NCBI GenBank assembly: GCA_020638655.1
Contig: JACKIC010000008.1
Coordinates: forward strand, 1 to 64,000
Reading direction: 5' to 3'
Length of the DNA stretch: 64,000 bases
Source: Planctomycetota bacterium
GTDB taxonomy: Bacteria; Planctomycetota; UBA1135; UBA2386
Numbering within the stretch: the stretch's first letter is position 1; each line of letters starts with the position of its first letter. Both the position numbers and the translations under genes were made by a program. This document shows, in pieces, positions 27,043-38,882 of this stretch. The notes beneath the pieces were generated by a model. It was not told the origin of the DNA and made no database searches. It saw only the letters and a program-made list of their open reading frames with translations.

Positions 27043-27046
<4 letters not shown>
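26180..27046 (-). CDS. uppP: Undecaprenyl-diphosphate phosphatase UppP (BacA)
   Basis: 288 residues, a polytopic inner-membrane protein with about eight hydrophobic helices. It recycles the undecaprenyl carrier for cell-wall and polysaccharide assembly. Both catalytic blocks are present: EGLTEFLPISSTGHLIV (residues 29-45) and PGTSRAGATIAGALLLG. The GTG start at 27046 overlaps the ald stop codon (GTGA), so translation is probably coupled to ald. The convergent neighbour stops 27 bp away. Confidence 0.96.
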
Positions 27047-28149
<1,103 letters not shown>

Positions 28150-28229
28150 GCGATGGGTTCCTGTGCTGCGCGGAATGAGGGCGAGGAAGATACCGAGAGC
28201 CGGCTGCGCATTCGAGGGTCGCGGACGGA

Positions 28230-29507
28230 CTACGCCACGGCGTCCCGCAGCCGCTGTTCGAGGTGGCTGCGTTCGCCCGGCGGCAGGGTCGGCAGCAGGC
28301 AGCAGCGCACCGCCGCCCGCCCTGCGGAGACCACGACCTCCGGTGCCGGCCGGCGCAGCACGCGCGGGTCGCGGCTGATCACGTCCTGCAGCGCGCGGAC
28401 GGCGCGCGTCTGGTCGCCGAACGGCAGCGGCACCACGAACAGCGCCGACTCGGGGCCGACGACGCCGTGCTGGCCGGGCGCGGGTGAGGAGGCGACCGGC
28501 CCGGGGAGCGTCTCGGCCGGCGACTGGGCAGCCGGGCCAGGCGCCGCGGCGGGCGGGACGAACTCTTCGACGACGGTGTCTTCGAAGACACGGTCATCGA
28601 GGCCGAGCGCATCGGCCACGGCGATCGACTCGTCGGCGGCGCGTGCGGGCGATGGTTCGATCACCTGCTCGGGGGTGCGCAGCCGCCCCACCGCCTCACC
28701 GAGCAGCTCGGCGGCAGCCCAGATCTGCTCCACACCTTCATCCATGCCGACCGACTCGTCGACGAGCAGGCGTCGGCGCGTCGAGGGGGAGGGACGCCGC
28801 CACCACAGCCACCCCGCCGTCGCGAACGCCGCGAGCAGCAGCGCGAGCCAGGCTCCGGTCGCGCCCCGCTTGGGTGCGCCGTCGCCGCCGGTGGCGGCAG
28901 CGCCGGCGGCAGGAGCGTTGCCCGTCGCGTCGCCAGCCGACTCCTTGCCCGGCTGCTCCTTGCCCGGTTGGGCGGGCGTCTCCTTGCCGGGCGCGTCGCC
29001 GTCGATCGGCGGCGACGCCCCTTCGAGCCGCAGCAGGAAGGTCTCGAGCTGGTCGGCCGTGTGGTCGAGGGCCTTGCGCACCATCGCCTCGGCCTCGGCG
29101 TGCTGCGCCTGCTGGGCCGTCATCGCTTCTTCGAGTCCCTGCAGCCGCTTCGTCAACGCCTGCAACTCCGCCTGCGTGCCGCTCGTCGCCTGGCTCGCCA
29201 CCAGCTGCGTCCAGCGCTGCAGTTCCTGCGTCAGCCCGATCTGCCGCGCGGCGAGCTGTCGCTGGTCGTTGGCCAGCGCCTGCAGCGCCTCCTGCAGCGG
29301 CGCCAGCGCCTGCACCAACGCGGCGCGATCGGGAGCCGTCTGGCGCGGCGCCGGGGTCGAGGCGCTCTGCAGCGTCGCGCGCAGGGCTCGCAACTCGGCG
29401 GCGATCTCAGCCTGCTCGGTCTTGTCGCCGTTGTCGCAGGCCGCCGTGAACGTCAGCACGGCCGCAGCCGTCAGCACGGACCACATCCGCCGGTTTGCGC
29501 GCTTCAT
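28230..29507 (-). CDS. Lipoprotein with periplasmic coiled coil and an internal membrane helix
   Basis: 425 residues from the ATG at 29507, with GAGGTG as ribosome-binding site. The signal ends in a lipobox (FTAAC, C24). Residues about 30-155 are a long Gln/Ala/Leu coiled coil (AEIAAELRALRATL, LTKRLQGLEEAMTAQQ). A Pro/Gly/Lys linker with repeated PGKE follows. A second hydrophobic helix at about 218-236 (WLALLLAAFATAGWLWW) is flanked by RRPSPSTRRR, so the C-terminal domain would be cytoplasmic. That domain is acidic, with PLPFGDQTRAVRALQDV. The layout resembles a mechanosensitive or envelope-stress adaptor, but I cannot name a family. Its start overlaps the upstream DUF432-like gene by ATGA. 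Confidence 0.65.
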   Translation of the reverse strand: MKRANRRMWSVLTAAAVLTFTAACDNGDKTEQAEIAAELRALRATLQSASTPAPRQTAPDRAALVQALAPLQEALQALANDQRQLAARQIGLTQELQRWTQLVASQATSGTQAELQALTKRLQGLEEAMTAQQAQHAEAEAMVRKALDHTADQLETFLLRLEGASPPIDGDAPGKETPAQPGKEQPGKESAGDATGNAPAAGAAATGGDGAPKRGATGAWLALLLAAFATAGWLWWRRPSPSTRRRLLVDESVGMDEGVEQIWAAAELLGEAVGRLRTPEQVIEPSPARAADESIAVADALGLDDRVFEDTVVEEFVPPAAAPGPAAQSPAETLPGPVASSPAPGQHGVVGPESALFVVPLPFGDQTRAVRALQDVISRDPRVLRRPAPEVVVSAGRAAVRCCLLPTLPPGERSHLEQRLRDAVA

Positions 29508-30148
29508 CCGTTCACCTCGGCGCGCCGGCGCGGCGTGCCGTTCCAGGACTGGCCGCTCCACCGCAGCCGCCGCGGCGCCGCGACGATGCTGCTGCGGCGA
29601 ACGAACAGATCCTGGCGCAGCAACTGCACCGGCAGGTCGGCGGGCGCGAACATCTCCGCGGCGTCGTTGAACAGGGTCAGCGGCACGGTGGCGCGCGCCT
29701 CGCCCGTCGGCATCGGGAAGCGCACGTGCCACGAACTCGCCACCCGGAAGGTCGTGCCGAAGCGCTCGTCCCATTCGCCGCCGAGGTCCGCGTTGGCGAG
29801 CTCGAGCAGGCGCAGGTCCTGACCGTTGGCGCGGTGGCCCACGACCACCGGGACCAGCGGCAACTGCACGTAGCCGCGCACCCGCGCGCCGGGCGCCAGG
29901 ACCAGGGTCTCGCGAACCACGACCCGGCAGGGCCAGGCCGGCGGCTCGAGCTGCAAGGAGAGCTGGCCGATGTCGCCGAGGCCGAGCGCGAAGCGACGCG
30001 CTTCGCGGCCGTCGCCCCAGAGCAGCGAGTGACCGCCGCGCACGGCCTCGAGCACCAGCTCGAAGCGCCCGACCCGAACCCTCGTGCTGCCGCCGCGTTC
30101 GGGCCGCAGCAAGGGAGATGACAGGGCTAGGGAGTCGGGCGAGGACAT
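29504..30148 (-). CDS. DUF432-like protein
   Basis: 214 residues from the ATG at 30148; upstream in-frame Met codons would add an Arg-rich stretch. Beta-strand-rich with no signal peptide. The segment VRVGRFELVLEAV, the central VVVGHRANGQDLRLLELANADLGGEWD, and ATVPLTLFNDAAEMFAPADLPV resemble the DUF432 layout, a family of unknown function sometimes beside mechanosensitive channels. The similarity is from memory and moderate. It is translationally coupled to the coiled-coil lipoprotein, which supports a joint envelope role. Confidence 0.5.
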   Translation of the reverse strand: MSSPDSLALSSPLLRPERGGSTRVRVGRFELVLEAVRGGHSLLWGDGREARRFALGLGDIGQLSLQLEPPAWPCRVVVRETLVLAPGARVRGYVQLPLVPVVVGHRANGQDLRLLELANADLGGEWDERFGTTFRVASSWHVRFPMPTGEARATVPLTLFNDAAEMFAPADLPVQLLRQDLFVRRSSIVAAPRRLRWSGQSWNGTPRRRAEVNG

Positions 30149-30260
30149 CGGCGAAAGCGGGCGCGTCCGGCTGCGAGAGGCGACTCGCGCACGACGCGGA
30201 CGGAGCACTCTAGCGACTCGAGGGGCCGCTGGCATTCCCATCATGCGCCGTGTTTTTTGG

Positions 30261-30288
30261 TTGCATCATCCCGGCGGGTGGGCATCAT
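30261..30288 (+). promoter_or_regulatory. Possible promoter of tRNA-Val
   Basis: TTGCAT (30261-30266), a 16-nt spacer, then CATCAT (30283-30288), placing the start about 10 nt before the tRNA. Both hexamers fall within a direct repeat of GCATCATCCC, so this may be coincidence. Confidence 0.3.
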
Positions 30289-30305
30289 CCCTCCCTCGCA
30301 ACGGC

Positions 30306-30382
30306 GGGCGTTTAGCTCAGTTGGCTAGAGCATCAGCTCGACAAGCTGAGGGTCACAGGTTCGAATCCTGTAACGCCCACCA
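30306..30382 (+). tRNA. tRNA-Val (anticodon GAC)
   Basis: A 77-nt cloverleaf: acceptor GGGCGTT/AACGCCC, D arm GCTC...GAGC, anticodon stem TCAGC/GCTGA, T arm ACAGG-TTCGAAT-CCTGT, discriminator A and encoded CCA. The anticodon loop is TCGACAA, so position 33 is C where U is nearly universal. The identity call rests on GAC at positions 34-36. Confidence 0.9.
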
Positions 30383-31049
30383 CTCTTCTCCCCGGTCCGC
30401 AAGGACTCGAGCGCGACTTGGGCGCCTTGCCCGGTCCAGAGGAAGGCAGGAACGACCCTCTCCAGCGGTGCCCGCGACTGCAGGAACCTGCGCGACGACA
30501 AGTCTCCTGCCGGTGGCGCGACGCTCAAGCGTCGGAGAACTCAGGCGTCGGAGAATGCGCCGCGCCTGGCTCGCTGGCCGGCTCCCTCACGCTACCGGTC
30601 CCCCACGCTCCCTGCAGGCTCAGCCTCCCTGCAGGCTCAGCCCGCGCTCAAACTACCGCGCGGTTGCGCCGCGGTCCGCCACTGCACCTGCGGTCCCAGC
30701 AATGCGGGCAAGCCCAACTGGGTTGCCCTCGGTCGGATCACAACGGGTCAAGCGGCATCGAGCAACCGCGCCGACGGCTCGGCGACCAACGCGTGGGCTC
30801 TACGGGCGTTCCGCAGGGTTCGCCCGACCAGGGGAGCGAGCAAGACGGCGCAGGCGCACCACACAGCGATGATGGTCAGCAAATCGGAAGCTCCTCGGTG
30901 GTTTCCAAGGAGCCGCTACGCAGCATCGGGACAGCCGAGGCTCGTCTTTTTCTGCTCCGAATTCCGGAGGTCGCCGAAAGCCGTGTCCGGCGCCATCGGA
31001 CGCTCGGAATCTCTTGTCTGATCCTTGCTTAGGGTAGTCCAGCCACGGC
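30383..31049. other. Gene-poor 667-bp interval after tRNA-Val
   Basis: No convincing long gene on either strand. It contains a short direct repeat (CCCTGCAGGCTCAGC twice, near 30609-30640) and a repeated GCGTCGGAGAA (near 30528 and 30546). One candidate small gene on the minus strand is listed separately. Position beside a tRNA would suit an old integration site, but I find no integrase or second copy of the tRNA end. Confidence 0.5.
30748..30882 (-). CDS. Candidate 44-residue small membrane protein
   Basis: A TTG start at 30882 lies 8 nt after a strong GAGGAG ribosome-binding site (30896-30891). The product begins with a single hydrophobic helix (LTIIAVWCACAVLLAPLVG) followed by a basic stretch (RTLRNARRAH) and a short soluble tail. 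This is the classic layout of a small inner-membrane regulator or subunit, N-terminus outside. It lies 167 bp after the aldehyde dehydrogenase gene on the same strand and might be cotranscribed. No family recognised. Confidence 0.4.
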   Translation of the reverse strand: MLTIIAVWCACAVLLAPLVGRTLRNARRAHALVAEPSARLLDAA

Positions 31050-32597
<1,548 letters not shown>

Positions 32598-32650
32598 GGG
32601 GCGAAGACGATAGCCCGCAGGCCATCGCTTTTCACCCCGTCCGCGCCGCG

Positions 32651-34339
32651 CTACGGCAGGATCACCAGGGGGCGCGTATCGCCGACGCAGGCGGGCTGGC
32701 CCAGCGCGTCGATGCTGAGGAAGTTCCAGGACACGGTCTGCCAGATGAACGGCTGCAACAGCAGCGGCGGCATCGTCAGCGTCGCGCCGGCGTGACCGCT
32801 GGCATCGAAGAGGCCCAGGCCGCCGCTCAGGAAGGCGCCGTTGGGCGTCGAGACGAACGCGTCGGTCACGAAGTCGATGTTGAGCGGCACGGGAAAGCCG
32901 GGCTGCCACGTGAACCCCGGCGCGGTGCCCGAGAGCGACGCCAGCACCAGGTAGATGTTGCCTGCACCCGCGGGCCCCACGTCGAGCTGGATCTGTACCG
33001 CGCCGCCGCTCGTCGCCCCGACGTAGCCCGGCACCAGGGTCACCGCGGAGCCCGCGTTCACGCGCCGGCGCGCCGTCGACACGTGCCCGTCGTTGTCGCG
33101 CACCTGGATGGTCGTGACCCAGTGACCCGGGTGCCGCGTCAGGTCGGTGCTCACGCCGGGCGGCTGCCACGCCGAGTCGAAGACACCGTCGTTGTCGTGG
33201 TCGTAGCGCACCTGCAGCGTCGCGGCGGCCTGATCGACGTCGCGGCAGGCCGTGGCGTCGAGGTTGCGCGAGAGGCGCGTCGCGGTCGCCGCCAGCAAGG
33301 GCGTGGGCCAGTTGCAGCCCGGCACCGCGAACTGCTGCATCTTGGTCCACCACGACGGCGTGTTGACGAGGAACTGGTAGCGGAACGACTGGTAGCCATT
33401 GCCGCCGCCGAGCAGCGCGCCGGTGATCGAGGCCTCGATCGTCTGGGTCGTGGTCGTCTCCCCGTCGCCGGTGTAGGTCTTGATCGTCGGCACCACGCGG
33501 CGGTTCGGATACCCGGCGAAGGCGCACGCGGTGCGGGCGTAGCTCGCGGCCTGCCGCACGTAGGCCTGGTGCCCGGCGTAGGTGTTGTAGATCGAGCCGT
33601 CGGCGCTGTAGGCCATCGGCATCAGCACGTCGAGATACGGCGCGAGTTGCTCCCAGTGCTGCCCGAATTGCGAGGCGAGCGAACTGATCACTGCGGCGTA
33701 GCTCGCGAACTGGCTGTTGTAGACCGGCCCGTCGAACGTGTAGCGGTTGGCGATCAGGTAGGCGTGCAGCGACAGGCTGCCGACGTGTTCGCGCACGTCG
33801 CGCACGAAGTTGGTGACGTTCGTGGCCTGGACGTTGGTGCCGCCGACGTAACGCACGTAGTCGAGCGCGATGCCGTCGAGGTCGTAGACCGGTTGTCCGT
33901 TGGGCAACCACGCGTCGACGAAGTAGTCGATCACGTCGAGCAGGTACTGGCGGTGCGCCACGTTGTCCGGCTGCACGGTGTCCGCGAAGCACTTGAGCAC
34001 GGCGACGACGCGGATGTCGGCGCTGTGGCAGGCCGCGATCAGGTTCTGCAGGTGGATGCCGGCGCCGGTCGGTCGCACCGGTCCCCACGCCGGGTTCCAG
34101 TCACCGGCGCTGTCCGTGACCCACAGGTCCCCCGCGAGCGGTCCCGTGGTGCGGAACGCGCTGACGTAGACGGTGTCGATGCCGTAGGTCTGGCAGTTGG
34201 TGACGATCTCGTTGACGCGCCCGTCCATGTTGCCGACCAGGAACGGGAAGACGCCGACCGACACGTCGCTGGACGACGTCTGGCCGCAGAGCGGAGCGGC
34301 GGCGGCGAGGGCGAGGGTGACGGCGAAGAGGCGTTGCAT
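32651..34339 (-). CDS. Secreted GHL10-like glycoside-hydrolase-family protein
   Basis: 562 residues with a signal peptide (1-20, ending PLCGQ). Residues about 24-400 look like a TIM barrel of the GHL10 type: INDEED-like hallmark DLDGIALDYVRY (153-164), then VLMPMAYS. The family is thought to act on polysaccharides; catalytic residues are not established. Following it is a calcium-loop-like unit (YDHDNDGVFD, about 420-430) with an Ig/PKD-like stretch. The C-terminal 110 residues form a beta module (AFLSGGLGLFDASGHAGATL) that looks like an appended secretion or surface-attachment domain. Divergent from the next secreted-protein gene, sharing a 125-bp upstream region without a clear promoter. 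Confidence 0.7.
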   Translation of the reverse strand: MQRLFAVTLALAAAAPLCGQTSSSDVSVGVFPFLVGNMDGRVNEIVTNCQTYGIDTVYVSAFRTTGPLAGDLWVTDSAGDWNPAWGPVRPTGAGIHLQNLIAACHSADIRVVAVLKCFADTVQPDNVAHRQYLLDVIDYFVDAWLPNGQPVYDLDGIALDYVRYVGGTNVQATNVTNFVRDVREHVGSLSLHAYLIANRYTFDGPVYNSQFASYAAVISSLASQFGQHWEQLAPYLDVLMPMAYSADGSIYNTYAGHQAYVRQAASYARTACAFAGYPNRRVVPTIKTYTGDGETTTTQTIEASITGALLGGGNGYQSFRYQFLVNTPSWWTKMQQFAVPGCNWPTPLLAATATRLSRNLDATACRDVDQAAATLQVRYDHDNDGVFDSAWQPPGVSTDLTRHPGHWVTTIQVRDNDGHVSTARRRVNAGSAVTLVPGYVGATSGGAVQIQLDVGPAGAGNIYLVLASLSGTAPGFTWQPGFPVPLNIDFVTDAFVSTPNGAFLSGGLGLFDASGHAGATLTMPPLLLQPFIWQTVSWNFLSIDALGQPACVGDTRPLVILP

Positions 34340-34464
34340 GGAGGGCTCGCGCGAAGCGGGGCCCATGATGCCGCGGCCTGCCGTGGTTGTCACCCGCCCT
34401 GGCTGCGGGCGCGCGGTGCGCTATCGTGCGCGGCTCGTCACTCCACCACGAAGGACCCCACACC

Positions 34465-36018
34465 ATGAAGCTCGCCATCCGCATCGCCTGCACCCTCACC
34501 GCCCTCGCGCCGCTCGCTCCGGCCCAGAGCCAGACCCTGTTGTTCACGGGCCGGTTCCCGTTCGTGAGCCTCGACGCGGTCAACGAGCGCGTCGACGGCA
34601 CCATCTCGCAGCTGTCGGAGTTCGACTTCTCGTACGTGACCCCAGGTGCCGGCGCGGTCGCGGGCAGCCTGATGCCGGCGACCGCGCTGCAGTGTTACCT
34701 CGGCGACGCCGACAACGACGGCAACTACCTGAAGTTCGCCGGACTGCGCGCCTACTTCGACGCGCTGCAGATCGGCGGGCTGTTCGTCAAGGCAGCCGAC
34801 CGCGGCGCCGTGACCTGGGACAAGGTCTACTTCACGGTGCGCGACAACGTCGCGGCCGACATCGAGGTGTTCACCAACGGCGGCACCGCGGTGCACACGC
34901 TGGTCCCCGGCGACTGGGTGCGCCTCCTGCCCAACGGCGATGCCGAGCTGTTCATGACCGCCGCGCAGCTCGCGGTCGCGGCCGGCGCCCCGCCGACGTC
35001 GGGAGTCAGTGTGCCCGGAGCGCATGCGCTGCTGCAGGCAGCCAACGGCGACCTCTACTACGCGCCGGTGCAAGGCGGCCAGTGGGTCAACGGCAACCAG
35101 GGCGGCGCGCAGTTCGCCAACGACGGTTCGATCGTCAAGATCGACGCCGCCAACATCACCTACGACGCCAGCGGCAACATCGCCAGCTTCACGCCGGACT
35201 CGGCGCGCCTGCTGGTCGAGGAGGTCGCCACCGGCCCTTCGCCGGCGCCGATCAGCGTGCGTCAGATGGTGCTCAACTCGGGGGCGATGGACCGCACGGG
35301 CGCCCCGATCGCGGTGACCGGGGTCTTCGGCAAGGTCTGCGGGCTGTCGCTCGACCCCGGCGCCGGGACCTTCCAGTCGGCCTACCCCGACATGCTCGGC
35401 AACTACACCCAGGAACCCAACCTGGTGTTCTGCAGCGACGCCGGCAGCTACGCGGGCACGATCTTCTCGACCGCCAGCGGCGGCTCGGTCGCGACCATCA
35501 ACGGCGTGCTCTGCGGCAGCACCATCCCGGCGGTGCCGGCGACGGGCTCGTGGCTCGGCGTGCAGTTCGACGCGGTCAACTTCCAGCCGTCCCTGATGGG
35601 GCTGCAGCTCGTCGACAGCCTGGCCAGCACCCCGCTGGTCATCGACACCGCGGACTACGGCGCCCTGCCGCTCGCCACGACGCAGCCGCTGTGGCAGATC
35701 GACGTCAAGGGCGCGCCCTTCTCGGTGGCCTTCCTGGTCGCCACGTTCGGGCCCCTGGCGCCCGGCACCTACGCTCCGTCGTTCCCGCTGGCGGCGTTCC
35801 CGCCGGTGTTCACGAGCGACAGCTTCCAGGACGTGTTCGTCGCCGTCGGCGCGACCACGCTCGGCCTCGCGGTCACCGACGCGAACGGTTACGGCACGTG
35901 GAACTTCGCCAACCCCAACAACGGCGGTTTCGCCGGCGTCACCTTCATGCTGCAGGCCGCCGCGATCGTCGGCAACGATCTGCGCACGAGCACGCCACTG
36001 ATTGCCCAGCTGCGCTGA
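34465..36018 (+). CDS. Secreted beta-rich protein, unknown function
   Basis: 517 residues. The ATG at 34465 follows GAAGGA at good spacing. A signal peptide (1-18 or so, LTALAPLAPAQ) leads to a Gly/Ala/Asp-rich mature protein of many strands. Possible calcium-loop-like segments occur (LGDADNDGNYLKFAG). No enzyme motif seen. The open Gly/Asn-rich strands suggest a surface or matrix protein. Its last residues (LIAQLR) and stop are tandemly copied downstream. The neighbour across the promoter region is the GHL10-like protein, and both are exported, so they may be co-regulated. Confidence 0.65.
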   Translation: MKLAIRIACTLTALAPLAPAQSQTLLFTGRFPFVSLDAVNERVDGTISQLSEFDFSYVTPGAGAVAGSLMPATALQCYLGDADNDGNYLKFAGLRAYFDALQIGGLFVKAADRGAVTWDKVYFTVRDNVAADIEVFTNGGTAVHTLVPGDWVRLLPNGDAELFMTAAQLAVAAGAPPTSGVSVPGAHALLQAANGDLYYAPVQGGQWVNGNQGGAQFANDGSIVKIDAANITYDASGNIASFTPDSARLLVEEVATGPSPAPISVRQMVLNSGAMDRTGAPIAVTGVFGKVCGLSLDPGAGTFQSAYPDMLGNYTQEPNLVFCSDAGSYAGTIFSTASGGSVATINGVLCGSTIPAVPATGSWLGVQFDAVNFQPSLMGLQLVDSLASTPLVIDTADYGALPLATTQPLWQIDVKGAPFSVAFLVATFGPLAPGTYAPSFPLAAFPPVFTSDSFQDVFVAVGATTLGLAVTDANGYGTWNFANPNNGGFAGVTFMLQAAAIVGNDLRTSTPLIAQLR

Positions 36019-36069
36019 TTGCCCAGCTGCGCTGATTGCCCAGCTGCGCTGATCGCCCAGCTGCGCTGA

Positions 36070-36072
<3 letters not shown>
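35998..36072. repeat. 17-bp tandem repeat, four copies, spanning a stop codon
   Basis: Four units of CTGATTGCCCAGCTGCG (the fourth with one change) plus 7 bp of a fifth, beginning at the last codons of the upstream gene. Each unit boundary creates TGA; because 17 is not a multiple of three, successive TGAs at 36016, 36033 and 36050 fall in all three frames. The last partial unit overlaps the end of the convergent kinase gene. Confidence 0.9.
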
Positions 36073-36972
<900 letters not shown>

Positions 36973-37044
36973 GCGCGCAGGCTAGAAGAGCCCGGGGGCA
37001 AATCCAAGCCATTGCCCCTGCCGGAGGGCGCGTGCGCCGACGGC

Positions 37045-38277
37045 TCAGTCCGACGGCAGGTTGTCGTCGCGTTCGTCCTCGCGCTGCTCCAACGCGACTT
37101 CGCGGGCGATGTCGTCCTTGGTGACCTTGTCCTTCTCGAACAGCACGAACAGGCCGCCGAGCAGCGACCAGAAGGTCAGGTGCAGGCGATAGAGCACCGA
37201 CAGGGACACGCCGCGCGTGCCCATCGCCTGCGCAGCCTGCGCCGGGTCGGGGATGGTCGCCGCGAGGTGCGCAGCGCCGTACTTGGCGAACAACAGCTTG
37301 TACAGGGCTTCGCCGACGCCCCAGCCGTTGGGACCGATGGGCAACGCCGAGACGATGTTGATCACCGGGATCAACGCGAAGTACTCGAACCACGGCATGC
37401 CGACGCCCAGGGCGTCGCCGATGAAGGCCACGCTCAGCACCGAGAGCACGTGGTTGCCGATGCCGGCGACCAGGCTGGCGACGATGACGCCGCCGTGGTT
37501 GCGGTAGAAGAACACCGCCTGATCGACGAGCTTGAGCAGGTGGCCGACCTTCTGCGGCAGGCGCTCGAGCAGCCAACTGATCCGGACCAGGCGGCGCAAG
37601 CGCCGGCTGAAGGCGAACAGACCCAGCAGGCCGACGCCGCCGATCACGCACCAGATCCCGAGGGCGATCTCGCCGAAGCGATCGAGCGCGAACAGTACGA
37701 TCACGGCCCCCAGGAACGCCAGGGACGCCAGACCCAGCACCCGATCGACCACCACCGAGACCAGCACCTGCACGCGGTGGCCAGGGCAGCGCTTCATGAT
37801 GTAGAGCGCCTTGATCAGGTCGCCCCCGGTCGCACCCGGCACCACGGTGTTGAAGAACACGCCGATCCAGGTGAAGCGCAGCGTCTCCAGCAGGGACACG
37901 TCCGTGCCGTTGCAGCGCAGCAGCCACCACCAGCGCGCGCCGGCGATCAACGCCGTGAGGAAGTAGCAGAACGCACCGAGCGCGAACAACCCGGGGTCGA
38001 GGTTGTGCCAGTAGGTGATGAAGCCCGGCTCGATGGTGGCGTCGTGCCCCTCGATGACGGCGCCGCGACCGATCTGCCTGGGCTGCGGGTCGTCGCCGAC
38101 CAGATAGGTGATGGGGTCGGCGTTCCAGGGCCCCTGGATCTCGATCTCCTGCTCGGCGACCACCTTGTCGCCGTCGCGCATCACCAGGCGATCCTCGAAG
38201 TGGATCGAGCGGAACACGAAGAACATCAGGGCCGCGACCAGGACCAGCTTGATCACCGTGCCCGTCGCGCCCTTCAT
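37045..38277 (-). CDS. Flippase-like integral membrane protein (LPG synthase/UPF0104 type)
   Basis: 410 residues. An N-terminal transmembrane anchor (about 5-22) and a periplasmic loop precede a polytopic core with the family hallmarks RWWWLLRCNG, FFNTVVPGATGGDLIKALY, VVVDRVLGLASL and NIVSALPIGPNGWGVGEALY. Relatives include the membrane half of lysylphosphatidylglycerol synthases and glycan flippase-like proteins; without the soluble aminoacyl domain this one is probably a lipid or glycolipid translocator. The C-terminal tail is charged. The start overlaps the DUF366 stop (ATGA). Confidence 0.85.
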   Translation of the reverse strand: MKGATGTVIKLVLVAALMFFVFRSIHFEDRLVMRDGDKVVAEQEIEIQGPWNADPITYLVGDDPQPRQIGRGAVIEGHDATIEPGFITYWHNLDPGLFALGAFCYFLTALIAGARWWWLLRCNGTDVSLLETLRFTWIGVFFNTVVPGATGGDLIKALYIMKRCPGHRVQVLVSVVVDRVLGLASLAFLGAVIVLFALDRFGEIALGIWCVIGGVGLLGLFAFSRRLRRLVRISWLLERLPQKVGHLLKLVDQAVFFYRNHGGVIVASLVAGIGNHVLSVLSVAFIGDALGVGMPWFEYFALIPVINIVSALPIGPNGWGVGEALYKLLFAKYGAAHLAATIPDPAQAAQAMGTRGVSLSVLYRLHLTFWSLLGGLFVLFEKDKVTKDDIAREVALEQREDERDDNLPSD

Positions 38278-38852
38278 GACCGCCCCCCGGGCAACCACTC
38301 CCCCTTGCTGCGCACCTTGGCGCGCGCCGCGTGGATCGACTCCTGCTCGTCGGCCACGGCCGCGAGCAGGGCGCGACCGAACGCTTCGGGGTCGACGTCG
38401 AGGTCGGCCAGGGTCGCGATCGGCACCGGCGCGCCGCCGGGCGTGGCGTTCACCGCGAAGTGCAGCAACGCGCTCACCGGGGAGGCCGTGGCGATGCTGA
38501 TCGAGAGCTTGCCGTCGCCGAGGTAGAGGTCGTCGCCCTCACGACGCAGCGGCACCCCGGACATGCGCTGCAGGAGTTCGCCCGCGCACGCCGCGAACAG
38601 CCGCTGCCGATGCACGGCGAGCAGCAGGTCGCAGCTGGTGAACGTCTCCCAGACGAAGTGCACCATGTCGTTCGCGGCGATGCCCGGACCATCGAGGTCC
38701 TCGAGATCCGCGATCTCGTCGGTCACCACGTTGCAGGCGCCGCGGAAGCCGACGCAGGCGTCACCGACGAGGCCGAACCGCGCCAGGATCCAGTGGGCGC
38801 GCAGCTGCGAGCCGTCGTAGTCGATCGAATCTTCGGACCAGTGGGTGCGCAT
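38274..38852 (-). CDS. DUF366 family protein
   Basis: 192 residues, cytoplasmic, full length for DUF366. Family blocks: YDGSQLRAHW at the start, GFRGACNV, DLEDLDG.GIAANDMVHFVWE, DDLYLGDGKLSISIAT and SALLHFAVNA. Function unknown. It overlaps the flippase-like gene by 4 bp and follows the lipoprotein gene after 30 bp, so it belongs to this cluster. Confidence 0.88.
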   Translation of the reverse strand: MRTHWSEDSIDYDGSQLRAHWILARFGLVGDACVGFRGACNVVTDEIADLEDLDGPGIAANDMVHFVWETFTSCDLLLAVHRQRLFAACAGELLQRMSGVPLRREGDDLYLGDGKLSISIATASPVSALLHFAVNATPGGAPVPIATLADLDVDPEAFGRALLAAVADEQESIHAARAKVRSKGEWLPGGRS

Positions 38853-38882
38853 GGTGGATCGCGGCAGGAGCGCGCGGCGGCG

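Noticed and set aside
30418..31032. A 204-codon plus-strand open frame after tRNA-Val.
   Set aside because: No ribosome-binding site, low-complexity Arg/Ser/Pro composition and internal short repeats; no recognisable domain.
30261..31049. A genomic island inserted at tRNA-Val.
   Set aside because: No integrase, no repeated tRNA 3' end, and composition on both sides looks the same.
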